Below are positions 61,831 through 64,000 of a DNA stretch of 64,000 nt, in pieces. Source of the stretch: Diphasiastrum complanatum (taxonomy: Eukaryota; Streptophyta; Lycopodiopsida; Lycopodiales; Lycopodiaceae); the NCBI GenBank assembly GCA_029204225.1, contig CM055092.1:24749207-24813206 (forward strand), in the 5' to 3' direction. The notes below the pieces were generated by a model. That model was not told where the DNA came from. It saw only the letters and a program-made list of their open reading frames with translations, and searched no databases. Position 1 is the first letter of the stretch; the number at the start of each line of letters is the position of its first letter. A program made the translations under genes and the position numbers.

Positions 61831-64000
61831 TCCATAACAAGGCCAAAGAAAATTTTGAATGTTTATCACCACTGCATAATAACATACAAACCACGAGGTT
61901 TGACTCACAAAGTATCATGCAACCACAATGCTCATACAGAGAGTCTACCACCATACTCTCGACCAACTAACTCATCCCCAATCCAACTTGACCATAAGTG
62001 GACCACATGAGAAAATCCCACTGCCACCATGAGACTTACATCCTCCAACTAGCTAGGCTGACATCCTATCAGACACTTACAAGTACGGACCTGTAAAGCT
62101 GATATAAATGGGCAGCTGAGACTCAACCTGAGGAAATCTTACTGCCACCATAAGATTGCACCCTCACCAGATAGATAACTAGTAGAAAATGACAAGTCAA
62201 TCAGCATAAATGACTACTTTGTTTTACTATGGCAAATGCACAACCACATAAAACTCTGACTCAGATCTAAACTCCCGTGACAAGGCAACATGCAAGCCCA
62301 CACACACTCACGCAAACCAACACGAATGATAAAGCATCAAATACATGACCAAGGCCAGCCCATAAGTGGTATCCTGTCGTACCAGAACTTGTGCCACCTT
62401 GTAGATCTACTGCTACACCACTGGTCACCAAATCACGTCCTTAACCATGGCCTGCACCTGTACCAAGATGCTCTCATGTCCAAGCATATCCAACTGTCCA
62501 ATATGTCCTGAAAGTTGATCCCTCGTACTGAGGAATATAGCTCAGAGTGACTTCCTCTAGGCTTATCCCTGATGTCACCACTTGAGAATCTGCACCATGG
62601 AAATTCCAATACCTGTGCCAAGCCTAGACTCTTGCAAATACAGCCAACTGCATGAAAGCTATAGATAGCTTATCCACACCCATGATGGTAGATGCCTCCC
62701 CATCGATGCCAATGTCCAAAATTGGCCCCTTGCTGTAATGCCAACCTGTACTCCCAAATGAGCACACCATGAAGTCCTTGCCATCCATGTCCTCTGCAGT
62801 AGTAGATCAGTAGCAAAACACCCATCATAGTTTTTTCCCTCTGATCACACCCCGTGCGATCTCCATCAGCTCTCCAACCTAGACCTAGTTCTCAAAGCTT
62901 CACACTTTGCGCATTTGCGTTTGCAGTGTTTTGATTCCATCATGAATCCCACTTATAAGTCATGTCCATGCCAATGACTCAAGTCCAGTATGAAATAGCT
63001 GCCCCCTGATGGTCATCCCATCTCATCCTGTAGTGTTATCCCTACCAAGTATTTCAATGCCATCTCTGATCACAAATATTTGGGCATCTACCCTGTAGTG
63101 CCCACCTGTATTCGCCCAAGCTAGCTCCAAGCTACTCCTGTGAATGGTTCCAAACCATTCCCTAAGAATACACTGAGATGTGAACTCCAAAGCCACCATA
63201 AGTCCCTCACATGACGGTGCATGCCAATATCCGTCCAAGTGAACCTGTGAGATCTTCCATGGCCCAAACCAAACGATCTACAACCTGTCATCCCTGAAAT
63301 CTGCATCCTTGATGCAACACTGATATGACAAATTGACTTGACTTACCCAAACTGGCAGTTGAACTGTATCTCTCCGATGACAAACCTGATACACTGCTCC
63401 ACGGCTACAATGACTTGATTAGAATTGACTCACCGACTGTAAAACCACAAAATCATCACACTCACCACTCACCAAGAGCATCCAAAGTGTGATTATTGAC
63501 CCGTTCTTCATCTTCTGCATGTCCCACACATAGCTCGTCCAATGCAAGTCCACTATCTTGCCCAATGGCTTCCAACTGGCACCACCTCACACTTCCATCA
63601 CCCGTGAGCACCAATATGTGTGTACCTTCAAGGACCCCACAACAAAATGGAGTGGCTGAAAGGAAGAATAAGACTTTATGTGAAAGTGCTTAAGCTATGA
63701 TGTTAAGTGCTAATATTGAAAAACTATTTTGGGATCAAGCTTTGTTGTGTGCCAATTTCTTGTGCAATAGGTGGCCGAGTGCTATTTTAGATGGAAGGAC
63801 ACCTTTTGAGATGCTATTCAAGAGGAGGCCGAGTGTCAACTTTCTAAGAACGTTTGGATGCATATGCTATGTCAACATTACTGTTGATGATAGGACCAAG
63901 GAGGATCCATCTTCAAGCAGAGGTATTTTTGTTGGATATAGTGAGGTGAGTAAAGCCTACAAGGTTTACATTCCTTCTACTAACAAGGTGATTGTTGGTA
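61831..64000 (+). repeat. Chimeric repeat A, copy h (runs off window)
   Basis: Counterpart of 31810-31934 plus 38192-40290, without the gypsy insertion; the uninterrupted target CTACC is at 61945-61949. No gene is recognised before the copia pseudogene. Confidence 0.78.
63627..64000 (+). pseudogene. Copia integrase C-terminal fragment (partial)
   Basis: TPQQNGVAERKNKTLCESA, then the shared TAA, then the integrase C-terminal region (LCNRWPSAILDGRTPFEML, GYSEVSKAYKVYIPST) up to the window end. Same origin as 6041-7103. Confidence 0.8.

Overview
This is a gene-poor, repeat-dense stretch of a land-plant nuclear genome. The evidence is plant-type Ty1/copia and Ty3/gypsy elements (chromodomain-bearing gypsy; primer sites of the TGGTATCAGAGC initiator-Met-tRNA type), a plant AP2-domain transcription-factor gene with its introns, long GA/CT microsatellites, and an interstitial AAACCCT telomere-type run. 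The sequence does not resolve the lineage further. No tRNA, rRNA, CRISPR or prokaryotic features are seen.

Layout. 1-5106 (minus): a copia element with one LTR, pol and gag, lacking its 5' LTR. 5107-7143: the first copy of a chimeric repeat, here called A, in which a dead copia integrase fragment is fused to an unidentified reading frame and to exon 3 of an AP2-like gene. 7144-8815: AP2-like gene copy. 8816-10712: repeat family C. 10713-16127: AP2-like copies plus A. 16128-16945: orphan copia 5' LTR, primer site and leader. 17345-22532: inverted counterpart of 10.7-16.1 kb. 22533-27930: C, a copia gag-protease fragment, a hairpin-rich element and inverted C. 27931-31934: AP2-like copies. 31935-38191: complete but inactivated gypsy chromovirus with target duplication. 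38192-42017: A and an AP2-like remnant. 42018-45000: second, deleted gypsy. 45381-48630: inverted A and AP2-like copies. 49206-54530: gypsy tail, then tandem C units. 54531-64000: a second copy of the 24.2-40.4 kb arrangement, without the gypsy insertion.

The central theme is repeated amplification of one intron-containing AP2-domain gene. At least eleven copies or pieces occur. Type I copies keep up to seven phase-compatible exons and a promoter carrying a heat-shock-element-like motif and a CACGTG box. Type II copies start at exon 5 and share a premature stop in exon 6. In several places a type II copy lies directly upstream of a type I promoter in the same orientation, and type II is joined through intron 4 to A. 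Together with the A and C repeats, these form compound blocks that were duplicated and inverted; microsatellites at matching positions differ in length between copies.

I found no copy that is certain to be functional. The best AP2-like copy (57.9-59.9 kb, minus) has lost the AG acceptor of its exon 2. The copia pol frame is open, but gag and pol are separated by one in-frame stop and the 5' LTR is missing. Comparisons between copies were made by eye, so identity statements are qualitative.
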